Shown: piece by piece, positions 43,161-58,004 of the stretch
Layout: each line of letters starts with the position of its first letter
How positions within the stretch are numbered: position 1 is the first letter of the stretch
Assembly (NCBI RefSeq): GCF_026212465.1
Contig: NC_080051.1
Coordinates: 955,001 to 1,019,000 of the forward strand
Direction: 5' to 3'
Source of the DNA: Amaranthus tricolor
Lineage: Eukaryota > Streptophyta > Magnoliopsida > Caryophyllales > Amaranthaceae
DNA: 64,000 nt
Translations under genes and position numbers: made by a program
The notes under the pieces: model-generated
What the model was told of the DNA's origin: nothing
What the model saw: the letters and a program-made list of their open reading frames with translations, nothing else
Database searches by the model: none

Positions 43161-44942
43161 AGGATCATTGATTAATGAAGAATGAACAAGGATCAATGAT
43201 CAAAGAAGAATGAACGATGAAGAATGAACAAGGATCAATGATCAATGAAGAATGAACGATGAAGAATGAACAAGGAATAATGGTCAATGACGAATGAACG
43301 ATGAAGAATGAACAAGGATCAATGATCAATGACGAATGAACGATGAAGAATGAACAAGGATCAATGATCAATGAAGAATGAACGATGAAGAATGAACAAG
43401 GAGTAATGGTCAATGACGAATGAACGATGAAGAATGAACAAGGATCAATGATCAATGACTAATGAACGATGAAGAATGAACAAGGATCATTGATTAATGA
43501 AGAATGAACAAGGATCAATGATCAAAGAAGAATGAACGATGAAGAATGAACAAGGATCAATGATCAATGAAGAATGAACGATGAAGAATGAACAAGGAGT
43601 AATGGTCAATGACGAATGAACGATGAAGAATGAACAAGGATCAATGATCAATGAAGAATGAACGATGAAGAATGAACAAGGATCAATGATCAATGAAGAA
43701 TGAACGACGAAGAATGAACAAGGATTAATGGTCAATGACGAATGAACGATGAAGAATGAACAAGGATCATTGATCAATGACGAATGAACGATGAAGAATG
43801 AACAAGGAACAATGATCAATGAAGAATGATCGATGAAGAATGAGCAAGGATTAATGGTCAATGACGAATGAACGATGAAGAATGAACAAGGATCAATGCT
43901 CAATGAAGAATGAACGATGAAGAATGAACAAGGATCAATGACCAATGAAGAATGAACGATGAAGAATGAACAAGGATTAATGGTCAATGACGAATGAACG
44001 ATGAAGAATGAACGAGGATCAATGATCAATGAAGAATGAACGATGAAGAATGAACAAGGATTAATGGTCAATGACGAATGAACGATGAAGAATAAACAAG
44101 GATCAATGATCAATGACGAATGAACGATGAAGAATGAACAAGGATCAATGATCAATGACGAATGAACGATGAAGAATGAACAAGGATCAATGATCAATGA
44201 AGAATGAACAAGGATCAATGATCAAAGAAGAATGAACGAAGAAGAATTAACAAGGATCAATGATCAATGAAGAATGAACGATGAAGAATGAACAAGGATT
44301 AATGGTCAATGACGAATGAACGATGAAGAATGAACAAGGATCAATGAAGAATGAACGATGAAGAATGAACAAGGATTAATGGTCAATGACAAATGAACGA
44401 TGAAGAATGAACAAGGATCAATGATCAATGAAGAATGAACGAAGAAGAATGAACAAGGAGTAATAGTCAATGACGAATGAACGATGAAGAATGAACAAGA
44501 TTCAATGATGAATGACGAATGAACGATGAAGAATGAACAAGGATCAATGATCAATGAAGAATGAACAAGGATCAATGATCAAAGAAGAATGAACGATGAA
44601 GAATTAACAAGGATCAATGATCAATGAAGAATGAACGATGAAGAATGAACAAGGATTAATGGTCAATGACGAATGAACGATGAAGAATGAACAAGGATCA
44701 ATGAAGAATGAACGATGAAGAATGAACAAGGATTAATGGTCAATGACAAATGAACGATGAAGAATGAACAAGGATCAATGATCAATGACGAATGAACGAT
44801 GAAGAATGAACAAGGATCAATAATCAATGACGAATGAACGATGAAGAATGAACAAGGATCAATGATCAATGACGAATGAACGATGAAGAATGAACAAGGA
44901 TCAGTGATCAGTGACGAATGAACGATGAAGAATGAACAAGGA
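43161..44942 (+). repeat. Spacer segment of mixed HOR fragments
   Basis: Lies between the two 4,228-bp-offset copies. 43,487-44,218 follows the order of 26,934-27,665 and 32,440-33,150. 44,306-44,974 holds two 35-bp monomers (near 44,340 and 44,697) in the order seen at 34,072-34,698. It is satellite throughout; no unique sequence. Confidence 0.75.
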
Positions 44943-47390
44943 TCAATGATCAATGAAGAATGAACAAGGATCAATGATCAAAGAAGAATGAACGATGAAG
45001 AATGAACAAGGATCAATGATCAATGAAGAATGAACGATGAAGAATGAACAAGGATCAATGATCAATGAAGAATGAACGATGAAGAATGAACAAGGATCAA
45101 TTCTCAATGAAGAATGAACGATGAAGAATGAACAAGGATCAATTCTCAATGAAGAATGTACGATGAAGAATGAACAAGGAACAATGATCAATGAAGAATG
45201 AACGATGAAGAATGAACAAGGATTAATGGTCAATGACGAATGAACGATGAAGAATGAACAAGGATCAATGATCAATGAAGAATGAACGATGAAGAATGAA
45301 CAAGGATCAATGATCAATGAAGAATGAACGACGAAGAATGAACAAGGATTAATGGTCAATGACGAATGAACGATGAAGAATGAACAAGGATCAATGATCA
45401 ATGACGAATGAACGATGAAGAATGAACAAGGATCAATGATCAATGAAGAATGAACGATGAAGAATGAACAAGGAGTAATGGTCAATGACGAATGAACGAT
45501 GAAGAATGAACAAGGATCAATGATCAATGACTAATGAACGATGAAGAATGAACAAGGATCATTGATTAATGAAGAATGAACAAGGATCAATGATCAAAGA
45601 AGAATGAACGATGAAGAATGAACAAGGATCAATGATCAATGAAGAATGAACGATGAAGAATGAACAAGGAATAATGGTCAATGACGAATGAACGATGAAG
45701 AATGAACAAGGATCAATGATCAATGACGAATGAACGATGAAGAATGAACAAGGATCAATGATCAATGAAGAATGAACAAGGATCAATGATCAAAGAAGAA
45801 TGAACGATGAAGAATGAACAAGGATCAATGATCAATGAAGAATGAACGATGAAGAATGAACAAGGATTAATGGTCAATGACGAATGAACGATGAAGAATG
45901 AACAAGGATCAATGATCAATGAAGAATGAACGATAAAGAATGAACAAGGATTAATGGTCAATGACGAATGAATGATGAAGAATGAACGAGGATCAATGAT
46001 CAATGACGAATGAACGATGAAGAATGAACAAGGATCAATGATCAATGACGAATGAACGATGAAGAATGAACAAGGATCAATGATCAATGAAGAATGAACG
46101 ATGAAGAATGAACAAGGAGTAATGGTCAATGACGAATGAACGATGAAGAATGAACAAGGATCAATGATCAATGACGAATGAACGATGAAGAATGAACAAG
46201 GATCAATGATCAATGAAGAATGAACAAGGATCAATGGTCAATGACGAATGAACGATGAAGAATGAACAAAGATTAATGGTCAATGACGAATGAACGATGA
46301 AGAATGAACAAGGATCAATGATCAATGACGAATGAACGATGAAGAATGAACAAGGATCAATGATCAATGAAGAATGAACGATGAAGAATGAACAAGGAAC
46401 AATGATCAATGAAGAATGATCGATGAAGAATGAGCAAGGATTAATGGTCAATGACGAATGAACGATGAAGAATGAACAAGTATCAATTCTCAATGAAGAA
46501 TGAACGATGAAGAATGAACAAGGATCAATTCTTAATGAAGAATGAACGATGAAGAATGAACAAGGAACAATGATCAATGAAGAATGAACGATGAAGAATG
46601 AACAAGGATTAATGGTCAATGACGAATGAACGATGAAGAATGAACAAGGATCAATGATCAATGAAGAATGAACGATGAAGAATGAACAAGGATCAATGAT
46701 CAATGAAGAATGAACGACGAAGAATGAACAAGGATTAATGGTCAATGACGAATGAACGATGAAGAATGAACAAGGATCAATGATCAATGACGAATGAACG
46801 ATGAAGAATGAACAAGGATCAATGATCAATGAAGAATGAACGATGAAGAATGAACAAGGAGTAATGGTCAATGACGAATGAACGATGAAGAATGAACAAG
46901 GATCAATGATCAATGACTAATGAACGATGAAGAATGAACAAGGATCATTGATTAATGAAGAATGAACAAGGATCAATGATCAAAGAAGAATGAACGATGA
47001 AGAATGAACAAGGATCAATGATCAATGAAGAATGAACGATGAAGAATGAACAAGGAATAATGGTCAATGACGAATGAACGATGAAGAATGAACAAGGATC
47101 AATGATCAATGACGAATGAACGATGAAGAATGAACAAGGATCAATGATCAATGAAGAATGAACGATGAAGAACGAACAAGGAGTAATGGTCAATGACGAA
47201 TGAACGATGAAGAATGAACAATGATCAATGATCAATGACGAATGAACGATGAAGAATGAACAAGGATCAATGATCAATGAAGAATGAACGATAAAGAATG
47301 AACAAGGATTAATGGTCAATGACGAATGAATGATGAAGAATGAACGAGGATCAATGATCAATGACGAATGAACGATGAAGAATGAACAAG
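44943..47390 (+). repeat. 4,228-bp-offset repeat, copy 2
   Basis: Copy of 40,715-43,160. It includes the GACTAATGAAC marker followed by GGATCATTGATTAATG near 46,915-46,955, and the class run TCTCAAT, TCTTAAT, AACAATGATCAAT near 46,490-46,580. Similarity ends near 47,390, where copy 1 has GATCATTGATTAATG and this copy has GATCAATGATCAATG. Confidence 0.8.
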
Positions 47391-50080
47391 GATCAATGAT
47401 CAATGACGAATGAACGATGAAGAATGAACAAGGATCAATGATCAATGAAGAATGAACGATGAAGAATGAACAAGGAGTAATGGTCAATGACGAATGAACG
47501 ATGAAGAATGAACAAGGATCAATGATCAATGACGAATGAACGATGAAGAATGAACAAGGATCAATGATCAATGAAGAATGAACAAGGATCAATGGTCAAT
47601 GACGAATGAACGATGAAGAATGAACAAGGATTAATGGTCAATGACGAATGAACGATGAAGAATGAACAAGGATCAATGATCAATGACGAATGAACGATGA
47701 AGAATGAACAAGGATCAATGATCAATGATCATTGACGAATGAACGATGAAGAATGAACAAGGATCAATGATCAGTGACGAATGAACGATGAAGAATGAAC
47801 AAGGATCAATGATCAATGAAGAATGAACAAGGATCAATGATCAAAGAAGAATGAACGATGAAGAATGAACAAGGATCAATGATCAATGAAGAATGAACGA
47901 TGAAGAATGAACAAGGATCAATGATCAATTTAGAATGAACGATGAAGAATGAACAAGGATCAATTCTCAATGAAGAATGAACGATGAAGAATGAACAAGG
48001 ATCAATTCTCAATGAAGAATGAACGATGAAGAATGAACAAGGAACAATGATCAATGAAGAATGAACGATGAAGAATGAACAAGGATTAATGGTCAATGAC
48101 GAATGAACGATGAAGAATGAACAAGGATCAATGATCAATGAAGAATGAACGATGAAGAATGAACAAGGATCAATGATCAATGAAGAATGAACGACGAAGA
48201 ATGAACAAGGATTAATGGTCAATGACGAATGAACGATGAAGAATGAACAAGGATCAATGATCAATGACGAATGAACGATGAAGAATGAACAAGGATCAAT
48301 GATCAATGAAGAATGAACGATGAAGAATGAACAAGGAGTAATGGTCAATGACGAATGAACGATGAAGAATGAACAAGGATCAATGATCAATGACTAATGA
48401 ACGATGAAGAATGAACAAGGATCATTGATTAATGAAGAATGAACAAGGATCAATGATCAAAGAAGAATGAACGATGAAGAATGAACAAGGATCAATGATC
48501 AATGAAGAATGAACGATGATGAATGAACAAGGAATAATGGTCAATGACGAATGAACGATGAAGAATGAACAAGGATCAATGATCAATGACGAATGAACGA
48601 TGAAGAATGAACAAGGATCAATGATCAACGAAGAATGAACAAGGATCAATGATCAAAGAAGAATGAACGATGAAGAATGAACAAGGATCAATGATCAATG
48701 AAGAATGAACGATGAAGAATGAACAAGGATTAATGGTCAATGACGAATGAATGATGAAGAATGAACGAGGATCAATGATCAATGACGAATGAACGATGAA
48801 GAATGAACAAGGATCAATGATCAATGACGAATGAACGATGAAGAATGAACAAGGATCAATGATCAATGAAGAATGAACGATGAAGAATGAACAAGGATCA
48901 TTGATTAATGAAGAATGAACAAGGATCAATGATCAAAGAAGAATGAACGATGAAGAATGAACAAGGATCAATGATCAATGAAGAATGAACGATGAAGAAT
49001 GAACAAGGAATAATGGTCAATGACGAATGAACGATGAAGAATGAACAAGGATCAATGATCAATGACGAATGAACGATGAAGAATGAACAAGGATCAATGA
49101 TCAATGAAGAATGAACGATGAAGAACGAACAAGGAGTAATGGTCAATGACGAATGAACGATGAAGAATGAACAAGGATCAATGATCAATGACGAATGAAC
49201 GATGAAGAATGAACAAGGATCAATGATCAATGAAGAATGAACGATGAAGAATGAACAAGGAGTAATGGTCAATGACGAATGAACGATGAAGAATGAACAA
49301 GGATCAATGATCAATGACGAATGAACGATGAAGAATGAACAAGGATCAATGATCAATGAAGAATGAACAAGGATCAATGGTCAATGACGAATGAACGATG
49401 AAGAATGAACAAGGATTAATGGTCAATGACGAATGAACGATGAAGAATGAACAAGGATCAATGATCAATGACGAATGAACGATGAAGAATGAACAAGGAT
49501 CAATGATCAATGATCAATGACGAATGAACGATGAAGAATGAACAAGGATCAATGATCAGTGACGAATGAACGATGAAGAATGAACAAGGATCAATGATCA
49601 ATGAAGAATGAACAAGGATCAATGATCAAAGAAGAATGAACGATGAAGAATGAACAAGGATCAATGATCAATGAAGAATGAACGATGAAGAATGAACAAG
49701 GATCAATGATCAATTTAGAATGAACGATGAAGAATGAACAAGGATCAATTATCAATGAAGAATGAACGATGAAGAATGAACAAGGATCAATTCTCAATGA
49801 AGAATGAACGATGAAGAATGAACAAGGAACAATGATCAATGAAGAATGAACGATGAAGAATGAACAAGGATTAATGGTCAATGACGAATGAACGATGAAG
49901 AATGAACAAGGATCAATGATCAATGAAGAATGAACGATGAAGAATGAACAAGGATCAATGATCAATGAAGAATGAACGACGAAGAATGAACAAGGATTAA
50001 TGGTCAATGACGAATGAACGATGAAGAATGAACAAGGATCAATGATCAATGACGAATGAACGATGAAGAATGAACAAGGA
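47391..50080 (+). repeat. Mosaic satellite segment with TTAGAAT-bearing monomers
   Basis: Contains the first two copies of the private heptamer TTAGAAT (47,930-47,936 and 49,715-49,721). Triple-heptamer 49-bp monomers lie at 47,713-47,733 (the last heptamer being GATCATT) and 49,498-49,518. The part 49,591-50,100 recurs at 51,516 and 54,001. No gene or unique sequence. Confidence 0.75.
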
Positions 50081-52230
50081 TCAATGATCAATGAAGAATG
50101 AAAAAGGATCAATGGTCAATGACGAATGAACGATGAAGAATGAACAAGGATTAATGGTCAATGACGAATGAACGATGAAGAATGAACAAGGATCAATGAT
50201 CAATGACGAATGAACGATGAAGAATGAACAAGGATCAATGATCAATGAAGAATGAACGATGAAGAATGAACAAGGAACAATGATCAATGAAGAATGATCG
50301 ATGAAGAATGAGCAAGGATTAATGGTCAATGACGAATGAACGATGAAGAATGAACAAGGATCAATTCTCAATGAAGAATGAACGATGAAGAATGAACAAG
50401 GATCAATTCTCAATGAAGAATGAACGATGAAGAATGAACTAGGAACAATGATCAATGAAGAATGAACGATGAAGAATGAACAAGGATTAATGGTCAATGA
50501 CGAATGAACGATGAAGAATGAACAATTATCAATGATCAATGAAGAATGAACGATGAAGAATGAACAAGGATCAATGATCAATGAAGAATGAACGACGAAG
50601 AATGAACAAGGATTAATGGTCAATGACGAATGAACGATGAAGAATGAACAAGGATCAATGATCAATGACGAATGAACGATGAAGAATGAACAAGGATCAA
50701 TGATCAATGAAGAATGAACGATGAAGAATGAACAAGGAGTAATGGTCAATGACGAATGAACGATGAAGAATGAACAAGGATCAATGATCAATGACTAATG
50801 AACGATGAAGAATGAACAAGGATCATTGATTAATGAAGAATGAACAAGGATCAATGATCAAAGAAGAATGAACGATGAAGAATGAACAAGGATCAATGAT
50901 CAATGAAGAATGAACGATGAAGAATGAACAAGGAATAATGGTCAATGACGAATGAACGATGAAGAATGAACAAGGATCAATGATCAATGACGAATGAACG
51001 ATGAAGAATGAACAAGGATCAATGATCAATGAAGAATGAACGATGAAGAACGAACAAGGAGTAATGGTCAATGACGAATGAACGATGAAGAATGAACAAG
51101 GATCAATGATCAATGACGAATGAACGATGAAGAATGAACAAGGATCAATGATCAATGAAGAATGAACGATGAAGAATGAACAAGGAGTAATGGTCAATGA
51201 CGAATGAACGATGAAGAATGAACAAGGATCAATGATCAATGACGAATGAACGATGAAGAATGAACAAGGATCAATGATCAATGAAGAATGAACAAGGATC
51301 AATGGTCAATGACGAATGAACGATGAAGAATGAACAAGGATTAATGGTCAATGACGAATGAACGATGAAGAATGAACAAGGATCAATGATCAATGACGAA
51401 TGAACGATGAAGAATGAACAAGGATCAATGATCAATGATCAATGACGAATGAACGATGAAGAATGAACAAGGATCAATGATCAGTGACGAATGAACGATG
51501 AAGAATGAACAAGGATCAATGATCAATGAAGAATGAACAAGGATCAATGATCAAAGAAGAATGAACGATGAAGAATGAACAAGGATCAATGATCAATGAA
51601 GAATGAACGATGAAGAATGAACAAGGATCAATGATCAATTTAGAATGAACGATGAAGAATGAACAAGGATCAATTATCAATGAAGAATGAACGATGAAGA
51701 ATGAACAAGGATCAATTCTCAATGAAGAATGAACGATGAAGAATGAACAAGGAACAATGATCAATGAAGAATGAACGATGAAGAATGAACAAGGATTAAT
51801 GGTCAATGACGAATGAACGATGAAGAATGAACAAGGATCAATGATCAATGAAGAATGAACGATGAAGAATGAACAAGGATCAATGATCAATGAAGAATGA
51901 ACGACGAAGAATGAACAAGGATTAATGGTCAATGACGAATGAACGATGAAGAATGAACAAGGATCAATGATCAATGACGAATGAACGATGAAGAATGAAC
52001 AAGGATCAATGATCAATGAAGAATGAACAAGGATCAATGGTCAATGACGAATGAACGATGAAGAATGAACAAGGATTAATGGTCAATGACGAATGAACGA
52101 TGAAGAATGAACAAGGATCAATGATCAATGACTAATGAACGATGAAGAATGAACAAGGATCATTGATTGATGAAGAATGAACAAGGATCAATGATCAAAG
52201 AAGAATGAACGATGAAGAATGAACAAGGAT
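50081..52230 (+). repeat. 2,485-bp-offset repeat, copy 1
   Basis: Recurs at 52,566-54,715 (355 x 7 = 2,485 bp). The conceptual translations of 50,823-51,302 and 51,516-52,037 are identical to those of 53,308-53,787 and 54,001-54,522. Shared markers are triple GATCAAT at 51,423-51,443, TTAGAAT at 51,640-51,646, GATCAATTATCAAT near 51,667 and GATTGATGAAG near 52,154. One difference is GAACAATTATC near 50,520. Confidence 0.85.
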
Positions 52231-52565
52231 CAATGATCAATGAAGAATGAACGATGAAGAATGAACAAGGATCAATGATCAATGAAGAATGAACGATGAA
52301 GAATGAACAAGGATTAATGGTCAATGACGAATGAATGATGAAGAATGAACGAGGATCAATGATCAATGACGAATGAACGATGAAGAATGAACAAGGATCA
52401 ATGATCAATGACGAATGAACGATGAAGAATGAACAAGGATCAATGATCAATGAAGAATGAACGATGAAGAATGAACAAGGAGTAATGGTCAATGACGAAT
52501 GAACGATGAAGAATGAACAAGGATCAATGATCAATGACGAATGAACGATGAAGAATGAACAAGGA
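52231..52565 (+). repeat. Satellite spacer between 2,485-bp copies
   Basis: Ordinary 42-bp monomers in an order similar to 55,020-55,290. No unique sequence. Confidence 0.7.
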
Positions 52566-54715
52566 TCAATGATCAATGAAGAATGAAAAAGGATCAATGG
52601 TCAATGACGAATGAACGATGAAGAATGAACAAGGATTAATGGTCAATGACGAATGAACGATGAAGAATGAACAAGGATCAATGATCAATGACGAATGAAC
52701 GATGAAGAATGAACAAGGATCAATGATCAATGAAGAATGAACGATGAAGAATGAACAAGGAACAATGATCAATGAAGAATGATCGATGAAGAATGAGCAA
52801 GGATTAATGGTCAATGACGAATGAACGATGAAGAATGAACAAGGATCAATTCTCAATGAAGAATGAACGATGAAGAATGAACAAGGATCAATTCTCAATG
52901 AAGAATGAACGATGAAGAATGAACTAGGAACAATGATCAATGAAGAATGAACGATGAAGAATGAACAAGGATTAATGGTCAATGACGAATGAACGATGAA
53001 GAATGAACAAGGATCAATGATCAATGAAGAATGAACGATGAAGAATGAACAAGGATCAATGATCAATGAAGAATGAACGACGAAGAATGAACAAGGATTA
53101 ATGGTCAATGACGAATGAACGATGAAGAATGAACAAGGATCAATGATCAATGACGAATGAACGATGAAGAATGAACAAGGATCAATGATCAATGAAGAAT
53201 GAACGATGAAGAATGAACAAGGAGTAATGGTCAATGACGAATGAACGATGAAGAATGAACAAGGATCAATGATCAATGACTAATGAACGATGAAGAATGA
53301 ACAAGGATCATTGATTAATGAAGAATGAACAAGGATCAATGATCAAAGAAGAATGAACGATGAAGAATGAACAAGGATCAATGATCAATGAAGAATGAAC
53401 GATGAAGAATGAACAAGGAATAATGGTCAATGACGAATGAACGATGAAGAATGAACAAGGATCAATGATCAATGACGAATGAACGATGAAGAATGAACAA
53501 GGATCAATGATCAATGAAGAATGAACGATGAAGAACGAACAAGGAGTAATGGTCAATGACGAATGAACGATGAAGAATGAACAAGGATCAATGATCAATG
53601 ACGAATGAACGATGAAGAATGAACAAGGATCAATGATCAATGAAGAATGAACGATGAAGAATGAACAAGGAGTAATGGTCAATGACGAATGAACGATGAA
53701 GAATGAACAAGGATCAATGATCAATGACGAATGAACGATGAAGAATGAACAAGGATCAATGATCAATGAAGAATGAACAAGGATCAATGGTCAATGACGA
53801 ATGAACGATGAAGAATGAACAAGGATTAATGGTCAATGACGAATGAACGATGAAGAATGAACAAGGATCAATGATCAATGACGAATGAACGATGAAGAAT
53901 GAACAAGGATCAATGATCAATGATCAATGACGAATGAACGATGAAGAATGAACAAGGATCAATGATCAGTGACGAATGAACGATGAAGAATGAACAAGGA
54001 TCAATGATCAATGAAGAATGAACAAGGATCAATGATCAAAGAAGAATGAACGATGAAGAATGAACAAGGATCAATGATCAATGAAGAATGAACGATGAAG
54101 AATGAACAAGGATCAATGATCAATTTAGAATGAACGATGAAGAATGAACAAGGATCAATTATCAATGAAGAATGAACGATGAAGAATGAACAAGGATCAA
54201 TTCTCAATGAAGAATGAACGATGAAGAATGAACAAGGAACAATGATCAATGAAGAATGAACGATGAAGAATGAACAAGGATTAATGGTCAATGACGAATG
54301 AACGATGAAGAATGAACAAGGATCAATGATCAATGAAGAATGAACGATGAAGAATGAACAAGGATCAATGATCAATGAAGAATGAACGACGAAGAATGAA
54401 CAAGGATTAATGGTCAATGACGAATGAACGATGAAGAATGAACAAGGATCAATGATCAATGACGAATGAACGATGAAGAATGAACAAGGATCAATGATCA
54501 ATGAAGAATGAACAAGGATCAATGGTCAATGACGAATGAACGATGAAGAATGAACAAGGATTAATGGTCAATGACGAATGAACGATGAAGAATGAACAAG
54601 GATCAATGATCAATGACTAATGAACGATGAAGAATGAACAAGGATCATTGATTGATGAAGAATGAACAAGGATCAATGATCAAAGAAGAATGAACGATGA
54701 AGAATGAACAAGGAT
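52566..54715 (+). repeat. 2,485-bp-offset repeat, copy 2
   Basis: Copy of 50,081-52,230, with triple GATCAAT at 53,908-53,928, TTAGAAT at 54,125-54,131 and GATTGATGAAG near 54,649. The rare GAACTAGG near 50,437 recurs near 52,922, confirming the shared ancestry. Confidence 0.85.
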
Positions 54716-55288
54716 CAATGATCAATGAAGAATGAACGATGAAGAATGAACAAGGAATAATGGTCAATGACGAATGAACGATGAAGAATGAACAAGGATC
54801 AATGATCAATGACGAATGAACGATGAAGAATGAACAAGGATCAATGATCAATGAAGAATGAACAAGGATCAATGATCAAAGAAGAATGAACGATGAAGAA
54901 TGAACAAGGATCAATGATCAATGAAGAATGAACGATGAAGAATGAACAAGGATTAATGGTCAATGACGAATGAACGATGAAGAATGAACAAGGATCAATG
55001 ATCAATGAAGAATGAACGATAAAGAATGAACAAGGATTAATGGTCAATGACGAATGAATGATGAAGAATGAACGAGGATCAATGATCAATGACGAATGAA
55101 CGATGAAGAATGAACAAGGATCAATGATCAATGACGAATGAACGATGAAGAATGAACAAGGATCAATGATCAATGAAGAATGAACGATGAAGAATGAACA
55201 AGGAGTAATGGTCAATGACGAATGAACGATGAAGAATGAACAAGGATCAATGATCAATGACGAATGAACGATGAAGAATGAACAAGGA
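54716..55288 (+). repeat. Left arm of the 4,109-bp-offset repeat
   Basis: Ordinary monomers. The part 54,841-55,288 recurs at 58,950-59,397 with an identical conceptual translation and belongs to the 4,109-bp-offset repeat. Confidence 0.75.
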
Positions 55289-56646
55289 TCAATGATCAAT
55301 GAAGAATGAAAAAGGATCAATGGTCAATGACGAATGAACGATGAAGAATGAACAAGGATTAATGGTCAATGACGAATGAACGATGAAGAATGAACAAGGA
55401 TCAATGATCAATGACGAATGAACGATGAAGAATGAACAAGGATCAATGATCAATGAAGAATGAACGATGAAGAATGAACAAGGAACAATGATCAATGAAG
55501 AATGATCGATGAAGAATGAGCAAGGATTAATGGTCAATGACGAATGAACGATGAAGAATGAACAAGGATCAATTCTCAATGAAGAATGAACGATGAAGAA
55601 TGAACAAGGATCAATTCTCAATGAAGAATGAACGATGAAGAATGAACAAGGAACAATGATCAATGAAGAATGAACGATGAAGAATGAACAAGGATTAATG
55701 GTCAATGACGAATGAACGATGAAGAATGAACAAGGATCAATGATCAATGAAGAATGAACGATGAAGAATGAACAAGGATCAATGATCAATGAAGAATGAA
55801 CGACGAAGAATGAACAAGGATTAATGGTCAATGACGAATGAACGATGAAGAATGAACAAGGATCAATGATCAATGACGAATGAACGATGAAGAATGAACA
55901 AGGATCAATGATCAATGAAGAATGAACGATGAAGAATGAACAAGGAGTAATGGTCAATGACGAATGAACGATGAAGAATGAACAAGGATCAATGATCAAT
56001 GACTAATGAACGATGAAGAATGAACAAGGATCATTGATTAATGAAGAATGAACAAGGATCAATGATCAAAGAAGAATGAACGATGAAGAATGAACAAGGA
56101 TCAATGATCAATGAAGAATGAACGATGAAGAATGAACAAGGAATAATGGTCAATGACGAATGAACGATGAAGAATGAACAAGGATCAATGATCAATGACG
56201 AATGAACGATGAAGAATGAACAAGGATCAATGATCAATGAAGAATGAACGATGAAGAACGAACAAGGAGTAATGGTCAATGACGAATGAACGATGAAGAA
56301 TGAACAAGGATCAATGATCAATGACGAATGAACGATGAAGAATGAACAAGGATCAATGATCAATGAAGAATGAACGATAAAGAATGAACAAGGATTAATG
56401 GTCAATGACGAATGAATGATGAAGAATGAACGAGGATCAATGATCAATGACGAATGAACGATGAAGAATGAACAAGGATCAATGATCAATGACGAATGAA
56501 CGATGAAGAATGAACAAGGATCAATGATCAATGAAGAATGAACGATGAAGAATGAACAAGGAGTAATGGTCAATGACGAATGAACGATGAAGAATGAACA
56601 AGGATCAATGATCAATGACGAATGAACGATGAAGAATGAACAAGGA
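55289..56646 (+). repeat. 1,358-bp higher-order repeat, copy 1
   Basis: Head-to-tail with 56,647-58,004 (194 x 7 bp). The copies differ at a few sites, such as GAAAAAGG near 55,312 against GAACAAGG near 56,670. Both also recur 4,109 bp downstream. Confidence 0.85.
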
Positions 56647-58004
56647 TCAATGATCAATGAAGAATGAACAAGGATCAATGGTCAATGACGAATGAACGAT
56701 GAAGAATGAACAAGGATTAATGGTCAATGACGAATGAACGATGAAGAATGAACAAGGATCAATGATCAATGACGAATGAACGATGAAGAATGAACAAGGA
56801 TCAATGATCAATGAAGAATGAACGATGAAGAATGAACAAGGAACAATGATCAATGAAGAATGATCGATGAAGAATGAGCAAGGATTAATGGTCAATGACG
56901 AATGAACGATGAAGAATGAACAAGGATCAATTCTCAATGAAGAATGAACGATGAAGAATGAACAAGGATCAATTCTCAATGAAGAATGAACGATGAAGAA
57001 TGAACAAGGAACAATGATCAATGAAGAATGAACGATGAAGAATGAACAAGGATTAATGGTCAATGACGAATGAACGATGAAGAATGAACAAGGATCAATG
57101 ATCAATGAAGAATGAACGATGAAGAATGAACAAGGATCAATGATCAATGAAGAATGAACGACGAAGAATGAACAAGGATTAATGGTCAATGACGAATGAA
57201 CGATGAAGAATGAACAAGGATCAATGATCAATGACGAATGAACGATGAAGAATGAACAAGGATCAATGATCAATGAAGAATGAACGATGAAGAATGAACA
57301 AGGAGTAATGGTCAATGACGAATGAACGATGAAGAATGAACAAGGATCAATGATCAATGACTAATGAACGATGAAGAATGAACAAGGATCATTGATTAAT
57401 GAAGAATGAACAAGGATCAATGATCAAAGAAGAATGAACGATGAAGAATGAACAAGGATCAATGATCAATGAAGAATGAATGATGAAGAATGAACAAGGA
57501 ATAATGGTCAATGACGAATGAACGATGAAGAATGAACAAGGATCAATGATCAATGACGAATGAACGATGAAGAATGAACAAGGATCAATGATCAATGAAG
57601 AATGAACGATGAAGAACGAACAAGGAGTAATGGTCAATGACGAATGAACGATGAAGAATGAACAATGATCAATGATCAATGACGAATGAACGATGAAGAA
57701 TGAACAAGGATCAATGATCAATGAAGAATGAACGATAAAGAATGAACAAGGATTAATGGTTAATGACGAATGAATGATGAAGAATGAACGAGGATCAATG
57801 ATCAATGACGAATGAACGATGAAGAATGAACAAGGATCAATGATCAATGACGAATGAACGATGAAGAATGAACAAGGATCAATGATCAATGAAGAATGAA
57901 CGATGAAGAATGAACAAGGAGTAATGGTCAATGACGAATGAACGATGAAGAATGAACAAGGATCAATGATCAATGACGAATGAACGATGAAGAATGAACA
58001 AGGA
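56647..58004 (+). repeat. 1,358-bp higher-order repeat, copy 2
   Basis: Copy of 55,289-56,646. Private changes are GAATGATG near 57,478, GAACAATGATC near 57,660 and GGTTAATG near 57,759. Its left half corresponds to 60,756-61,466 in the 4,109-bp-offset repeat. Confidence 0.85.
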
